A DNA stretch of 64,000 bases, from NCBI RefSeq assembly GCF_000182565.1, contig NW_015971541.1, forward strand, positions 1,187,039-1,251,038, written 5' to 3'. Of this stretch, positions 22,641-34,240 are shown in pieces (within the stretch, counting starts at the first letter, position 1; the number at the start of each line of letters is the position of its first letter). Both the position numbers and the translations under genes were made by a program. Under the pieces are notes generated by a model. The model had not been told where the DNA came from, searched no databases, and saw only the letters and a program-made list of their open reading frames with translations. Source of the DNA: Spizellomyces punctatus DAOM BR117. Its lineage: Eukaryota; Chytridiomycota; Chytridiomycetes; Spizellomycetales; Spizellomycetaceae.

Positions 22641-24462
22641 ATGGAACCACTAACCGAAGAGGAAAAACTAGAAGATTTGAAGTTTTACATGGAGCAAGTT
22701 TATCTCATCATCAAGCCCGTCTTATGCTGCATCGCCCTTTCAATTCTATGGGTGAAGCTTACAACGGAATCGAGTCCTAATTTTAGTACTGGGTACGATG
22801 AAGATGGGCTGCGTAGATATCGTTTTGACGCAACTCATCATTGCGTACGTTCGTTTTGACAGAATTGGCGAAACGGCAGCGCCTCCTAGCACTGTCGGAA
22901 GCACATTTGGCTCTGACGACAAAGGAAATACCAGCGCCTTCATTAATGCACTGATTATTTTGGGTCAAATCGTCGGTGCAACCATCGTGGTAGTTGTACT
23001 ATTTTATTTCAATTGCATGAAGGTAGGTTATAAGATTATGATGTATTTTATGCCTCGCCGCTCACACCTTTTCCTGATATTGTGAAGATCCTCTTTGGAT
23101 TTTTCATACTGGTGGTTACGGCACTATTAGGCACTTTTGGCTGGACCCTCGGATCCGAGCTATTGATTAGCCATAATCTCGCTCTCGATCAAGTCACATT
23201 TTGGTTTTTTATATGGAATATGACGGCCGTTGGAGTTTTGATGATTTTTTACAAGGGACCTTTGTTTCTTCAGCAAGTTTACTTAGTTTTGATGAGTAGT
23301 ATGATGGTGAGTAAGGGAAATTACATCAACGTGATACATGTTGGCATCCACTTATTTTACTCCCACTAGGCGTATACCTTAACGAAACTACCGGCACTCA
23401 CAGCTTGGATATTGTTGGCACTGTTGGCCGTGTGGGGTGTGTGCGCTGTACTTGAACATTGCAGTGTCCCGTTTTACCAACTGACGCATGCATGACTAGA
23501 TTTAATTGCGGTCTTGTGTCCCTTTGGTCCCCTTCGCATTCTTGTCGAAACCTCACAAAATGAAGAGCGCGAGATTCCGGCACTATTATATACTGGTATG
23601 CAGGGTCTGGTAGAGTAGATTATTTCTGGATCTTGTTCTTACTGAGCTCTCCATTTGAAGTGATGGTATGGATGATGGCTACTCCAGGGGAGCCGCCATC
23701 GTCAACTCGTGACCAATCCCGAGTTAGCGACCCGGCCATCATCGCGCCTGCACCCGCATATACACCCAACGCTCGATGGTCACGAGGAGTAGAAAGTGCG
23801 GTGTCGTCGTGGACCCCACTCAGTGAATACGGGGATGAACGACATTTGACAGATTCCTCAGGTCAAGATGTCGAGCTGGATGTTCGTAACTCTACCGGGA
23901 CGGAGATGATAGGGGTGAATAATGAGGTTGCTAGGGGACATCAAGGCAATACGCCCATGCCACCGACGATTCCAGCAGCGCTACCATCACAAGGATGCAG
24001 GGTGACAGATGGAGAGAGCAGAGCGCCGAACGACTCGGAGGAGGAGGAGGAAGAGGCGGCGAGAGGGGGACTGAAACTCGGACTGGGCGATTTTGTGTTT
24101 TATAGTGTCTTGGTCGCTAGAGCAGGTAAGAGATTTCCTATTGGAGCCACGGTTCTTGTTGAGCACTAACTAAGCGTTGATCCTTTGCAGCGCTATTTGA
24201 CTGGATAACGACTGTAACTTGTACAGTCGCAGTCCTGACTGGGCTAAACATGACCATCTTTCTTCTGGCCCTGTACCAAAAGGCTTTGCCAGCGCTCCCA
24301 ATCAGTATCGCATTCGGTATCCTCTTCTACTTTGTCAGCTCTGTCACCCTGACACCCTTTACGAATGAGCTGGTTCGGAGGCAGGACAAGATCTTCATTG
24401 AAGGAGCTGATACATGGCTTTGGGTCGGTAAAAATGGGGGCGGCGGGATGATCTATGTATGA
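22641..24462 (+). CDS. Presenilin, catalytic subunit of gamma-secretase
   Basis: Intramembrane aspartyl protease (family A22). Seven exons (22641-22792, 22863-23022, 23088-23306, 23370-23436, 23500-23595, 23661-24125, 24191-24462) give 476 aa. Catalytic Asp 1 is D200 in [20 protein letters not shown]. Catalytic Asp 2 is D375 in [10 protein letters not shown]. The PAL motif is at P420-L422 in ALPALPIS. Hydrophobic segments match the TM1 and TM4-TM9 blocks (for example [20 protein letters not shown]). Between the two Asp motifs lies a long acidic, Ser/Pro-rich loop, where autocleavage would occur. The residue before D200 is Trp, whereas the canonical motif is Tyr-Asp. The C-terminus extends about 25 residues past the usual end. 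Presenilins are missing from Dikarya but known in early-diverging fungi. Confidence 0.93.
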
Positions 24463-24787
24463 TAGCACTATTTTTGGAGCGTATTTGATGTTTCTTTGTT
24501 CTATTCCCTGTCGATACACGACGGGGATACTTTCTGTACCATATGGCAATACGTAATTTTATATATCGAGGCTCGGCCCAAACCTCACAATTTTTGTGTC
24601 CGCCAACTGATTGAACGACATTTTTAAGGTCACGTGATAAGTCGGAATTTATTGCTGACTCACCCGTCAAGATTGCAGTTTGAACTGCTTTTTCTTTTGT
24701 GGTTTCAACCTCACCCCGCCAGCATAATCTTACCAGAAGTGTCAAGTTCTGGGCCAGTTTCTTCACCTGCCTCCAGTTTTTTTAAGA
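24463..24787. other. Intergenic, MSS116 promoter
   Basis: Contains the TCACGTGA palindrome at 24630-24637; otherwise no supported feature. Confidence 0.5.
24630..24637. promoter_or_regulatory. TCACGTGA palindrome upstream of the MSS116-like gene
   Basis: Perfect 8-bp palindrome about 150 bp before the ATG at 24788. Confidence 0.45.
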
Positions 24788-26636
24788 ATGCAGAGCCACC
24801 TTCCTCTGCGTCTATGGCGCCTTTCTGGAGGTCGGCTCTTGGCCTTCCCTAAGGGAAGTCTGGTGCGGGGAGCGCTCCAGCAACCCTGTAGCAGTAAAGC
24901 GCTCATCCGGCTTTTCCATGCCAAGGTTCCTGCCCTGGGTGCACCCCATGCGGTCTTGAGAGAAGATGATGTGATTGATGCAGTGAATTCATTCGGCTCT
25001 GTTTCTTACACCGTGGGTAAGACGGAGAGGAGCACCGAACGAGAACCGAAGGCAGCTGAAGGTACATTTGCGTCTGTTCCGGCGCTCTCTGCCCCCACTT
25101 TGAAGGCTCTCCACAGTGACTTCAAGTACACTTCAATGTCACCTGTTCAGAAAGCCGTTCTCTCACTGCTACCAACTGAGAAGGACTTGCTTGTGCGAGC
25201 CAAGACTGGAACCGGGAAGACCTTGGCTTTCTTGATCGCGGCTCTTGAGTCTGCGATTGCGAGACGGCAGGGACGGCGATTTAATGAGAAAAGTATCACG
25301 GTACTAGTATTGTCACCGACAAGAGAGTTGGCCTTGCAGATTACGGATGAGGCGAAGAGGTTGCTGGGCCCCCATCGGTACCGCGTCGCTACGGCTGTTG
25401 GTGGACCTGGGAGGAATAGATTTATATCCCTGATAAAATCTCGCCAGAGGACTGATGTGTTGATCGCCACTCCTGGGAGGCTGTTGGACATGTTGGAAAA
25501 TGTTCCTGAATTTCAAAGCAAATGCGAAGGGTTGGAAACGGTGAGTTTAGATTTTTGCTGATGATTTATAGTGTTATCGTGTAGGCTAATGTGCTATGGT
25601 GTTGTTGGACAGCTTATCTTTGACGAAGCGGATCAACTATTAGAAATGGGCTTCCGAGATTCGATCAGTGCCATCGTGGAGAAGTTGCCGTCTCAAAGGC
25701 AAACGTTCATGTTCTCAGCAACTTTATCGTCCGGCATTCAAGCCATCGCCAAGAAGACGCTGCAGCCTGGGTATGACTATATTGACACTGTTCCCGCAAA
25801 CGAAACCCCAACACACCTCAAAGTTCGTCAAACGTACGCAATATTACCATATTCTCAGCAACTCTCCGTTCTTTATGACATCATCCAGCAACATCGCCAG
25901 TCGAATCCTGCCGCCAAAATTATCGTTTTCTTCCCAACCACTAAAGTTGTCTCTTACCTTGCCGGTGTATTTAATGATATCCCTGGAATGGACGTTATGG
26001 AAATTCACTCAAAGCTTACGCAAGTGCACCGGACACGTGTTGCGCAACGATTCCGACGTGCCCATTCCGCCGTTCTATTTACGTCTGATGTGTCAGCGAG
26101 AGGAGTGGATTACCCTGGTGTAACTTTGGTGGTACAAATGGGAATGCCAACTTCATCTGATCAGTACATTCACCGGGTTGGACGAACCGGGCGAGCTGGT
26201 GCTTCTGGCGAGGGTATCATTATCCTTAGCCCTTATGAGAAACGGTTTCTGGACAGTTTGAAAGATGTGCCGATCAAACAGGACATGCGATACGGTCCGC
26301 AGGCACCGGCTGCCAGGAATGAAGAGGTCAAACAGTTATTGGAAGATGCCATGAGGCATGCGCCCAAGGAGGCGGCAATGGAATGTTACTCGGCCTACAT
26401 TGGCTTCCGTATGTTGACATGTTGAAATTTTGTTGATCACGCAGTCACTAATTTTTATTTTGCGTTTAGATAAACAAAACGGTGCACTCCTCGGTATCTC
26501 AAAGGAGACGATGATTAAGGGAGCCAACGACTTTGCTACTGGTATGCTGGGTTTGGCGAGCCCTCCCAGTATTGGAAGGAGTTTCGCAGCGAATCTGGGG
26601 ATTTTGCGTGTCAGGGGCGTCAACTTGCGCGAGTAG
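24788..26636 (+). CDS. MSS116: Mitochondrial DEAD-box RNA helicase (MSS116-type)
   Basis: ATP-dependent RNA chaperone for mitochondrial splicing and translation. Three exons (24788-25540, 25613-26408, 26470-26636) give 571 aa. The N-terminus is Arg/Leu/Ser-rich, a probable mitochondrial presequence. Helicase motifs are in order: Q motif in MSPVQKAV, motif I AKTGTGKT, Ia PTREL, Ib TPGRLLD, II DEAD within LIFDEADQLLEMGF, III SAT, IV in KIIVFFPTTK, V in TSDVSARGVDYP and VI HRVGRTGR. The C-terminal extension resembles the MSS116 family rather than nuclear DEAD-box proteins. Confidence 0.9.
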
Positions 26637-27077
26637 ATGGCCACAGGCCGCCTTTGTGTATAGAAATCACCATTTTTTTGTAGTCAACGTCTTCTACATT
26701 ATTTATATATTTATATATTGTTTAGCGTTATAGAGCGATAGGAATATACGACTTGTATTTTGTGCAAATACGACTTTTGACCTTTGAGTCTGGCGGTTCG
26801 ACAAAATTTGAGTGTAACACATCCGCGCACACGTGATTTTGTACCCATGTTGTGGTTCATGTGGCCACGATTTGGACAACCTTTTGTTCCAGGCAGCTTT
26901 CGTTCCCGTCTCGACTCCCGCAATTTTAGGTATCGCCCCGTCTACCATGAGACCCGCTCTTCGTCCAGTATTGAGCAGCTTGGCTCGCCGCACCTCGACC
27001 AACAATATTGTTGGTGGGCTGTCTGCCTCGTTTGCACTTCAACGTTCACAGGTGGGGGTAACACTTTCTTTCGGAGC
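26637..27077. other. BCKDHA upstream region with an alternative presequence-like ORF
   Basis: Holds CACGTGA at 26830-26836. An ATG at 26947 opens a frame (MRPALRPVLSSLARRTSTNN) that looks like a mitochondrial presequence. It runs out of frame with the main coding region and stops near 27081. Confidence 0.4.
26830..26836. promoter_or_regulatory. CACGTGA element upstream of BCKDHA
   Basis: Sequence CACACGTGATTT. Seven of eight bases match the TCACGTGA palindrome found at other promoters here. Confidence 0.35.
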
Positions 27078-28832
27078 ATGACCTTGAGAACGAATACTCA
27101 GCCGCCAGTCGTTTTATCACAGGGGTTGTCTACAGCTACCCGTCCCCTCCTTCAAGCGTCGGCAGCAGCAACCGCACCTTCCGCTCCTTCGTCACCGCAA
27201 ACTAGAGTTCTCTTCCCTGGAGCAACGGACTCGCACTACACGGAGCAACTGCAATTTGTGCGGGACTATCCGTCGCTTCCGACGTATCGGGTCTTGGATC
27301 TGGAAGGAAATGTTTTGAATCCTTCTGAGGATCCACAGGTATGAAGGCCTCATATTCATATGACTGGTGAGCTCATTGCCTGATGTTTTCTTTTGGTATA
27401 GTTGTCCAAGGAAGAATGTCTAAAGATGTACACATCCATGTTGACTCTCAACTCTATGGATCTCATCTTGTATGAGGCTCAGCGACAAGGACGTATTTCG
27501 TTTTATATGACGAGTTATGGAGAGGAGGCGACGCATATGGGTAGTGCTGCTGCTCTCACATTGGATGATATTGTTTACGGGTAGAGTGACTTGGGTTATC
27601 GTTACCCATTCTGTGCCTTGTTACTCATGGCCATCGTGTAGACAATACCGGGAAGCTGGGGTACTTCTCTACCGCGGGTTCACCATTGAGCAATTTATGA
27701 ACCAATGCTATTCCAATGAGCTTGACCTCGGAAAGGGTCGGCAGATGCCCGTGCACTATGGTAGCAAGGCCCTCAACTTTCAGACCATCTCGTCTCCACT
27801 CGGTACGCAGCTTCCACAGGCCGCTGGATCGGCCTATGCGCTCAAACGGACTGGAAAGGACGCATGTGTGATTTGCTTCTTTGGAGAAGGGGCGGCATCC
27901 GAGGGGGATTTTCACGCTGCTTTGAATATTGCTGCTACGACTGAGAGTCCAGTTTTGTTTTTCTGGTACGTTGATGTTTTTCGTATCGGTTATGTAGAGA
28001 TGCTGATATCATGTACATATAGCCGTAACAATGGTTATGCGATTTCAACGCCTGCAAAAGAGCAGTACCGTGGTGATGGGATCGGTAAGCCATTCGTTAT
28101 CGTCTTGTATTATCTGGGGTTGTGATTTCATGTGCTGTGTAGCCTCTAGAGGTCACGGATACGGAATGGACACTGTCCGTGTAGATGGTAACGATGCGCT
28201 GGTACGTCAGAGTGCTCGCCCTGCCAGTGAGCGGGATGTGTGATAGATTAACTCTTTTATGCTTTTTCAGGCGGTGTACAACGTAGTTAAAGAAGCTCGC
28301 CGACGAGCAATTACCGAAGAGCGACCCATCCTCATCGAAGCGTTGACCTACCGGTGCGTTTAGACCATATCCTTTGTCTACCTTCATCCAGGTTTCTTAT
28401 TGCCTTTATCGCATGCAGAGTTGGACACCACAGTACATCCGATGATTCATCTGCCTATCGGTCGAAAACGGTTAGTGGCAAGACAAAAACCCAAAAGAAA
28501 AGATGTCGTCATGACTAACCCGATACATTGTATAATAGGAGGTATCTGACTGGATGAAGCAAGACAGCCCCATTGTCCGATTCCGCAAGTACATTGAAAA
28601 CAAGGGCTGGTGGAACGAAGAGCAAGAACAATCCTTCCGTAAAACCATCCGAAGCAAGATCCTCAAGGAATTTGCTGCTGCAGAAAAAGTAAAGAAACCT
28701 TCCTTGGAGCATTTGTTTACCGACGTGTACGCTGGAGAACAACCGTGGAATTTGAAGGAGCAGGAACAGGAGCTGCATAGGCTGATTGAAAAATTCCCTG
28801 CTCATTATGATACGAATGGGCATGCCAAATAG
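27078..28832 (+). CDS. BCKDHA: Branched-chain 2-oxoacid dehydrogenase E1 alpha
   Basis: Thiamine-diphosphate-dependent decarboxylase subunit of the mitochondrial branched-chain keto-acid dehydrogenase (Val, Leu, Ile breakdown). Exons 27078-27338, 27402-27580, 27642-27965, 28023-28084, 28143-28201, 28271-28353, 28419-28470 and 28539-28832 give 437 aa. Markers are [34 protein letters not shown], the ThDP/Mg motif [26 protein letters not shown] and the phosphorylation-loop region [17 protein letters not shown]. An Arg/Ser/Thr-rich N-terminus suits mitochondrial import. The ATG at 27078 keeps frame; an upstream ATG at 26947 does not, unless a splice I could not find exists. Confidence 0.93.
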
Positions 28833-29164
28833 GCTTGTGATCTTTGGGTGTGGTAGAGCTCTATATAGATCTGTGGGGACTCCTTGTATTTTTTCGAGAA
28901 ATGTCTTTTTGAAGTTTTGGTTTTTGCGGTAGCTACCGGACGTTCTAGTCAAATAGATTTTCGCACGCGCTCTTAAAATCAAGTGGAAGGTTGAGGGATT
29001 CTCAGGCGAGTCCGTGTATAACCGCATTCTTTCATATCTCAGCTGCACCCTACTCAAGTCCACAGAAAAACTGGCCGCAACTCGTTCTAAATCTGAGGTT
29101 TTCCCCCCTATATTTACAAGCGACATCCACAAGCTAATAGACATAAAACTATTTAACAAAAGTA
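28833..29164. other. Convergent intergenic region, no gene seen
   Basis: Shared 3' region of BCKDHA and BUD31. Short frames only. Confidence 0.5.
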
Positions 29165-29752
29165 TCAGCTTCCTGAAGCACACCCTCGGCACCTAAAAAA
29201 CGACCACAAATCAGCATCCTGAACAAAAGCAATAAATAAATTCACACATGAGGCACCCACCCGCAATGCAAACACTCTATAACACGTTCCTCACTCAACT
29301 TGTCTTTTGGCACCCGACAAATACACATGGTCCCATAATTCGTGTCCTTGGGCTGTATACACCGCAAACAGCACAACTTTTCATAGCCGACCTTTTTCCA
29401 CTTTGCAATCAAGGCACCATCAGCGTATCCCTCTTTTAAGCAATAATCGTAGAGTTCGCGGGAGATGGCTTTTCGGCGGTAGAACATGTCGTAAATATAT
29501 CTGGAGCGTTGGTGGTGGAGCCGAAAGACTGGCCAGAGGGATTCTGATTTCCGTTTGCCTTCGTGTCCTTCGTTTTCGGCTGGTTTGCAAAAAAAGGAAG
29601 AGTGTTTGTTAGGGTTTATTAGAGTGTTAAAGGTTTTGTTTGCATGCACAAGACAAACCTTCTCTCATTTTCTGTTGGAGCTCTGTGAGAGTGGGTTCGA
29701 CAAGGTCCCAGCCCTCTGGAGGTGGTTTCCGTCCTCGCTTGATTTTCGGCAT
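29165..29752 (-). CDS. BUD31: BUD31 / G10 splicing factor
   Basis: Core spliceosome protein of the B-act/C complexes. Exons 29752-29659, 29579-29261 and 29192-29165 give 146 aa, close to the human 144. The start [20 protein letters not shown] and the blocks [20 protein letters not shown] and [20 protein letters not shown] are near-invariant in the family. The zinc-binding C-terminus keeps [28 protein letters not shown] tiny last exon of 28 nt supplies the final cysteines. It shares a 187-bp divergent promoter with the mitochondrial uL4 gene. Confidence 0.97.
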
Positions 29753-29843
29753 GTTGATAATACGATTTGCGTTTGCGAGGAAATTGTAAAGATCAACAGT
29801 GGGGGGGAGTCATGTCCAGATCGTTGTGTGAGCTCATGCTGAA

Positions 29844-29850
29844 CACGTGA
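29844..29850. promoter_or_regulatory. CACGTGA element in the BUD31/uL4m divergent promoter
   Basis: Sequence AACACGTGAT, midway between the two start codons. Confidence 0.4.
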
Positions 29851-29939
29851 TATCTTAACGTTGCTATGGAATTGAGGAAGGTCGTCGTTGAACTCGAGCA
29901 ATTGAGAATTGGGGGTGATCGCTTGGGGGTAAGCACAAC

Positions 29940-31086
29940 ATGGTAGCATCACCACTATTACGAACTGTCTTTCCGTTTCGGAGTTATGGGTGCACTTTGT
30001 CTCCAGTTTATCAGGTATGTGTGTGGAAGCAGTATGATATACCTAATGTGTTTTTGTCTATAATGTTCTTGCAATAGACTGTGAGACGACAGCTTGCCAC
30101 CACCGCATCCACAGCCGTCGTAACTACCGTTCACCTCCCCACCGCTTCCGGGCAAGAGATCCCTGCGTTACTTCACCCGTTGACGCCAGTAATTCGCGGT
30201 GCGGACCGGGTGCGAGAAGAACATGTCGAGCGGTATACAGACAAAGAAAGTAAGTTTGGCATAATTACAAAGGTTGGAATAACTACTTGATAAATGTTCT
30301 GATACGAAATGTTTGACTCAGACCATTACTGGAAATCCCCCACCGTCCAAGCCTTTCTCAACTCCTTTGCCTCAGGAGAACCCATAGGTCTCATTGAACT
30401 CGACCGAACCGTCTTTGGGGCTACACCGCGCTCGGATTTGTTAGCTCGCGCCGTGCGATACGAAGAGAGTTGGTGGGCGGCGGGTACAGAGAGTACAAAG
30501 GCGTTGGGACAGGTTCGAGGGTCGACACGAAAACCGTTTCCACAAAAGGGTCGAGGAAAGGCTCGTGTTGGGACTATTCGGGCCCCGCAATGGCGTGGAG
30601 GTAACAAGTCTGGCGTTTTGTTGAATCAAGTTTACAAGATGTTAATGAGCTTGATATTTAGGATACCGTGTTCACGGTCCCCGTCCACACGACAAATCTA
30701 CCGACATTCCCCGCAACGTATACGATCAAGCCATCCGGTCCGCTCTCTCCGCCAAATTCGCTCAAGACCAACTCCACATTGTCGATAGTCTGTCCATGTC
30801 CACAGACAAAAAGATTGCGCTCTTTGAGCGTCTCCATGCATTGTCATTAAATGGGAAACGTGTCTACTTTATGTACGGAAACGAGGAACCGGAAGTAGAG
30901 TTGATTCAGGCTGCCAACAAGTTTAAGAAGCGGGCTGCGGTGCATGATAAGGGGTTACCGGCGGAGAAGGCGTTATTGGTGACGAGTGCGAGACAGGTTG
31001 CTGTTAGCCCTGTTTTGGAGAATGAGTATTTGGTGTTGGATAAGATGGCTGTTGAGGTTCTGGAGGAAATGTATCATGTGGATTGA
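29940..31086 (+). CDS. Mitochondrial ribosomal protein uL4m
   Basis: Large-subunit mitoribosomal protein of the L4 family (yeast Yml6). Exons 29940-30014, 30078-30249, 30322-30600 and 30662-31086 give 316 aa. I chose ATG 29940 because it gives MVASPLLRTVFPFRSYG, a good presequence in frame with exon 2; the ATG at 29986 is out of frame. The uL4 signature is TKALGQVRGSTRKPFPQKGR then GKARVGTIRAPQWRGG, followed by GYRVHGPRPHD. The C-terminal Rossmann-like half has KIALFERLHAL and the conserved domain end. It probably enters mitochondria and loses the N-terminus. Confidence 0.93.
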
Positions 31087-31289
31087 TGTGGCATCTGGGT
31101 GTGCATGTTGCCTAGGTCGTGTTGTTTACATTGTTGGGTAGCATTTATTTAATAATGCATTCTTTTTACTACACTATAATGCCGTGTCTGGGTGAGGCGT
31201 TCAAGAGGGATGAGATTGGGTATCAATATGCCAAGAGTTTGATTATCTTATTGTGTCAGTGACTATGTACATGATGCGTATTGGGGTTG

Positions 31290-32669
31290 TTATGGCTTTT
31301 GTCGTTTGGCAGCTGGGTCCAAGGTATCCACAGGTTCCTCTTCCTCGACTTTTCGCTTTACTTTCTCTTGCAGATCCTCCAAAGTGTGCTCTGGCCCCGG
31401 TACGTCAACTACATTCCTCTCTCCATTCGCTTTATGATGTTGGGAGACGTGCTCCCCCATTCCCGTCTCTTGATCTTCAATTCCCTTTCCATTCTCATGG
31501 GAATCTCCAAGGTCCTGTTCTTCAGTCTCGTCAAAATCCGATTCCCCTTCGTGTACACCGTCATGCACATCATCATCATCGTCGTCTTGTTTGGCATGGA
31601 CGTTCTTCCGCTGTGGTAATACAGCCAAAAACGATTGTTGCCAGTCTCTCGTCTCAAGCCACTTTATCATAATTTCAAACACTGGAAACGCACAAAAGAA
31701 TCAATACAGGATGTTGAAATTGTCGAGTTTGGGCATGCGTTACCATGATTGATTGTAAGGACTTTACGGGACTGCATGGCAACGTAGTGGTCAAGTGGGA
31801 GTTTGGCTGTTGCGAGGCCGTACGCTTTGGCTTGTTCGTAACAGAGACCCTATTACGAACCCCCAATTGCGTTTTAGAATGGTATCATGGATATTGGTTT
31901 GTGTTTGGAAACTTACCTTGTACCGATTCTTATCTACAATCCCACCAATCACGTACGTTTTTGTTTCATCTAGCTCGGTGAGGGTGGTTGAAGCGTCGGC
32001 AGTCAGGTAGACGATATTAGAGGGATCAGAGAGAGTCGTAAATGTATCCTCTGTGTAAAGAATGGGGCATTTTCCTTCTACCCAGCGTTCAAAGTCTCTG
32101 TATTTGATGGAGAGGGCTTGTTTGACTTGACCGGTAAAGGAGGTGAAGGCGAGGTGAACGGGTTTTGTACTGGCTTTGTTGGCTGCGTAGCATCGGGCGA
32201 TTTGGCGGGCTGTACTGTCGATTTCCTATTTTTTTTTTTTTTTGTGGGTGTGAGGGGTTATGTGTAAATCTGAGGAAATTCACAAACCTTTTTGATCATT
32301 TTGTCTTCAAAGGAGAGGTCAATGGCTATGGTCATGGGTGAAGGGTCTTGGTGGGGTGGACGCCGAGGTTTGGGTTGCAAGAGACCTAACAAGGAGGTTG
32401 TCAATAACAAAAAGATGAGCAAAAAACCGAATACTGCAGGAATCCTTACCCTGCTTAATCTTTTCTTTTCGCATCTGTTTAACTTGCGCTCGTTTCTGTT
32501 TACGTATTTCTAACCGTTCTTCTTTCATTGCATCCCATTTGGCTTGTTTGGCAGCTCGTTTTTGGGCTCTTTTGGAGAGTGGGGTTGGCGTATTTGGTTC
32601 ATTTTTGACAGTTGCTGGAGATGTGGGTAGGTCGGGTCTGGGTGCAAGGTCCTGCTCAGTGGCCTCCAT
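31290..32669 (-). CDS. TRM10: TRM10 tRNA m1G9 methyltransferase
   Basis: SPOUT-fold enzyme that methylates N1 of guanosine 9 in tRNAs, using S-adenosylmethionine. Exons 32669-32450, 32385-32288, 32225-31917, 31849-31744 and 31681-31290 give 374 aa. A Lys/Arg-rich N-terminal helix (RAQKRAAKQAKWDAMKEERL) is followed by TIAIDLSFEDKMIKKE. The catalytic core has IVYLTADASTTL and TYVIGGIVDKNRYKGLCYEQ. Then come KLPLDHYV and TINHVFEIMIKWLETRDW, all TRM10 hallmarks. The C-terminal tail is long and very acidic. Intron 3 carries a poly-T tract. It is divergent from SEC22. Confidence 0.95.
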
Positions 32670-32749
32670 GATACAAATGGTATTTGACGAAAGAAAGGAA
32701 ACTGTTGCAAATACCATTGTGAGCGAGAAATGCACAAAAGCGATATACA

Positions 32750-32756
32750 CACGTGA
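32750..32756. promoter_or_regulatory. CACGTGA element in the TRM10/SEC22 divergent promoter
   Basis: Sequence ACACACGTGACTG in the 179-bp gap between start codons. Confidence 0.4.
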
Positions 32757-32848
32757 CTGCTGCGCACGGACAGCGGACACACAAGTTTGGGACGTACAGT
32801 TTCTTTCTAACGCGAGCATTGTTTTTTTGGGGGGACGATTGGGATGTC

Positions 32849-34240
32849 ATGATTCGGTTTACGATCATCTCCCGTGCAGGCGATGGCTTACCTCTAGTCG
32901 CAACCATGGAGTCCCAGCGCGTAAGCCATCATTTCGTTCACCAGTATACATGTTCACAAAACTGATTTGGTGCTTTTCTTTGGTAGGAAGAGGACCAGAT
33001 ATCTGGATACAAAAAGTTATCAAAAACAATTATAAAATGCCTTGCACCTGATGCGCATGATACTGCGTATCTCCAAGTAGAAGCATCATCCATAACAACA
33101 GACGAATATACATTCCAGTATGTAAAAAACGACCTTGTTTTCACAACTTTAAAAAAAACACTTTACTTAATATTTTGGTTGATAGCTACGAAATTCATTC
33201 CGGCGTCATATTCCTCACACTGACAGATAAATCCTTTCCAAGACTATTAGCATTCTCCTACCTGAACGAACTCATTAAAGCCTTTTTCGATGAGATGTCT
33301 TCATCGTCGTCATTTGGACAACGCTCCGTTCAAGCTGTTCAAAGACCGTATTCGTTTATTCGATTCGGTAGAATCAATTTTCTGCTGTTTCTTTTGTACG
33401 GTTTTTTGAATATTTTTGTTGTTCTAGAACCCGTGATACAGGGTATCAAGAAACGGTATGCGAATACGCGACAGTTGAGGACACAAGAGGATTTGGTGGA
33501 ATTGTCCGGGAGGATACAATCCATTCCAATCTATTCCGCTCGTGATGTTTTGGGAGTTTCTGGTACTATACTCCATGCCATTTTATTGCCAACCACGTTA
33601 TATCTGATCATAGTATTTTTATAGGTCCCGTAATGGGTATCCCACCCCTCCCATCCCTAGCACACCTGAAACCCCCAGCACCCCCATCCTCCACCCGTCA
33701 ATGGGTTCGTCTATGTATCCTCGCTATAGATATTTTGTATCTACTGTTATGGTGGACGAGTTGGGTGGGCGGTGGGACGGTGACGGATGGGTTTGGACGA
33801 GTGGAAGGGCCTCGAGGGGTGGAACGGGGGTTGGTGTTGGTGATTGGAGTTACGAGTCCAGTTTTATTGATTCAGGTAAGATAGTATATTGTTTTTTTTT
33901 TTTTTTGGTAATGTTTTTTTGTTGAACTGTTGGATAGGCTTACAAGCATCATAACAACATACGAACCCACTCGCATCTCGTCGATAACGTTAGTACACTC
34001 CACGCCCTAACAACACTATTCCAAATCCTTGTTGTGTCATTTTGTAAACGGAATGTCGGACCACGGAATACGGGGGCGCCACTCCAGGTTGCTGCGGGGT
34101 GGTTCGCAGGATGGTGTCTCCCCGTACCGGTTGTAGCAATTAAAGTCGTTTACGTGCTTTTGGTGACGAGGGAGGTGGGATTGACGGTTAGTAGGTGGGT
34201 GAGGAGGTGGAGGGATACCAAGCGAGGACACCGGGATTAG
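32849..34240 (+). CDS. SEC22A/C-like longin protein with multi-pass C-terminus
   Basis: ER-Golgi trafficking protein. Exons 32849-32920, 32987-33117, 33186-33367, 33428-33562, 33625-33875 and 33938-34240 give 357 aa. A longin domain starts MIRFTIISRAGDGLPLVATM and continues with LAFSYLNELIKAFFDE and RPYSFIRFEPVIQGIKKRY. Where SEC22B would have a SNARE helix, this protein has several hydrophobic helices (VRLCILAIDILYLLLWW, GLVLVIGVTSPVLLIQ, LHALTTLFQILVV, GWCLPVPVVAIKVVYVLL). That layout is of the vertebrate SEC22A/SEC22C type, which lacks a SNARE motif. The last exon is tandemly duplicated downstream. Confidence 0.8.

Noticed and set aside
31253-31672. Plus-strand ORFs antisense to TRM10
   Set aside because: They are shadows of the acidic C-terminal coding exon of TRM10.
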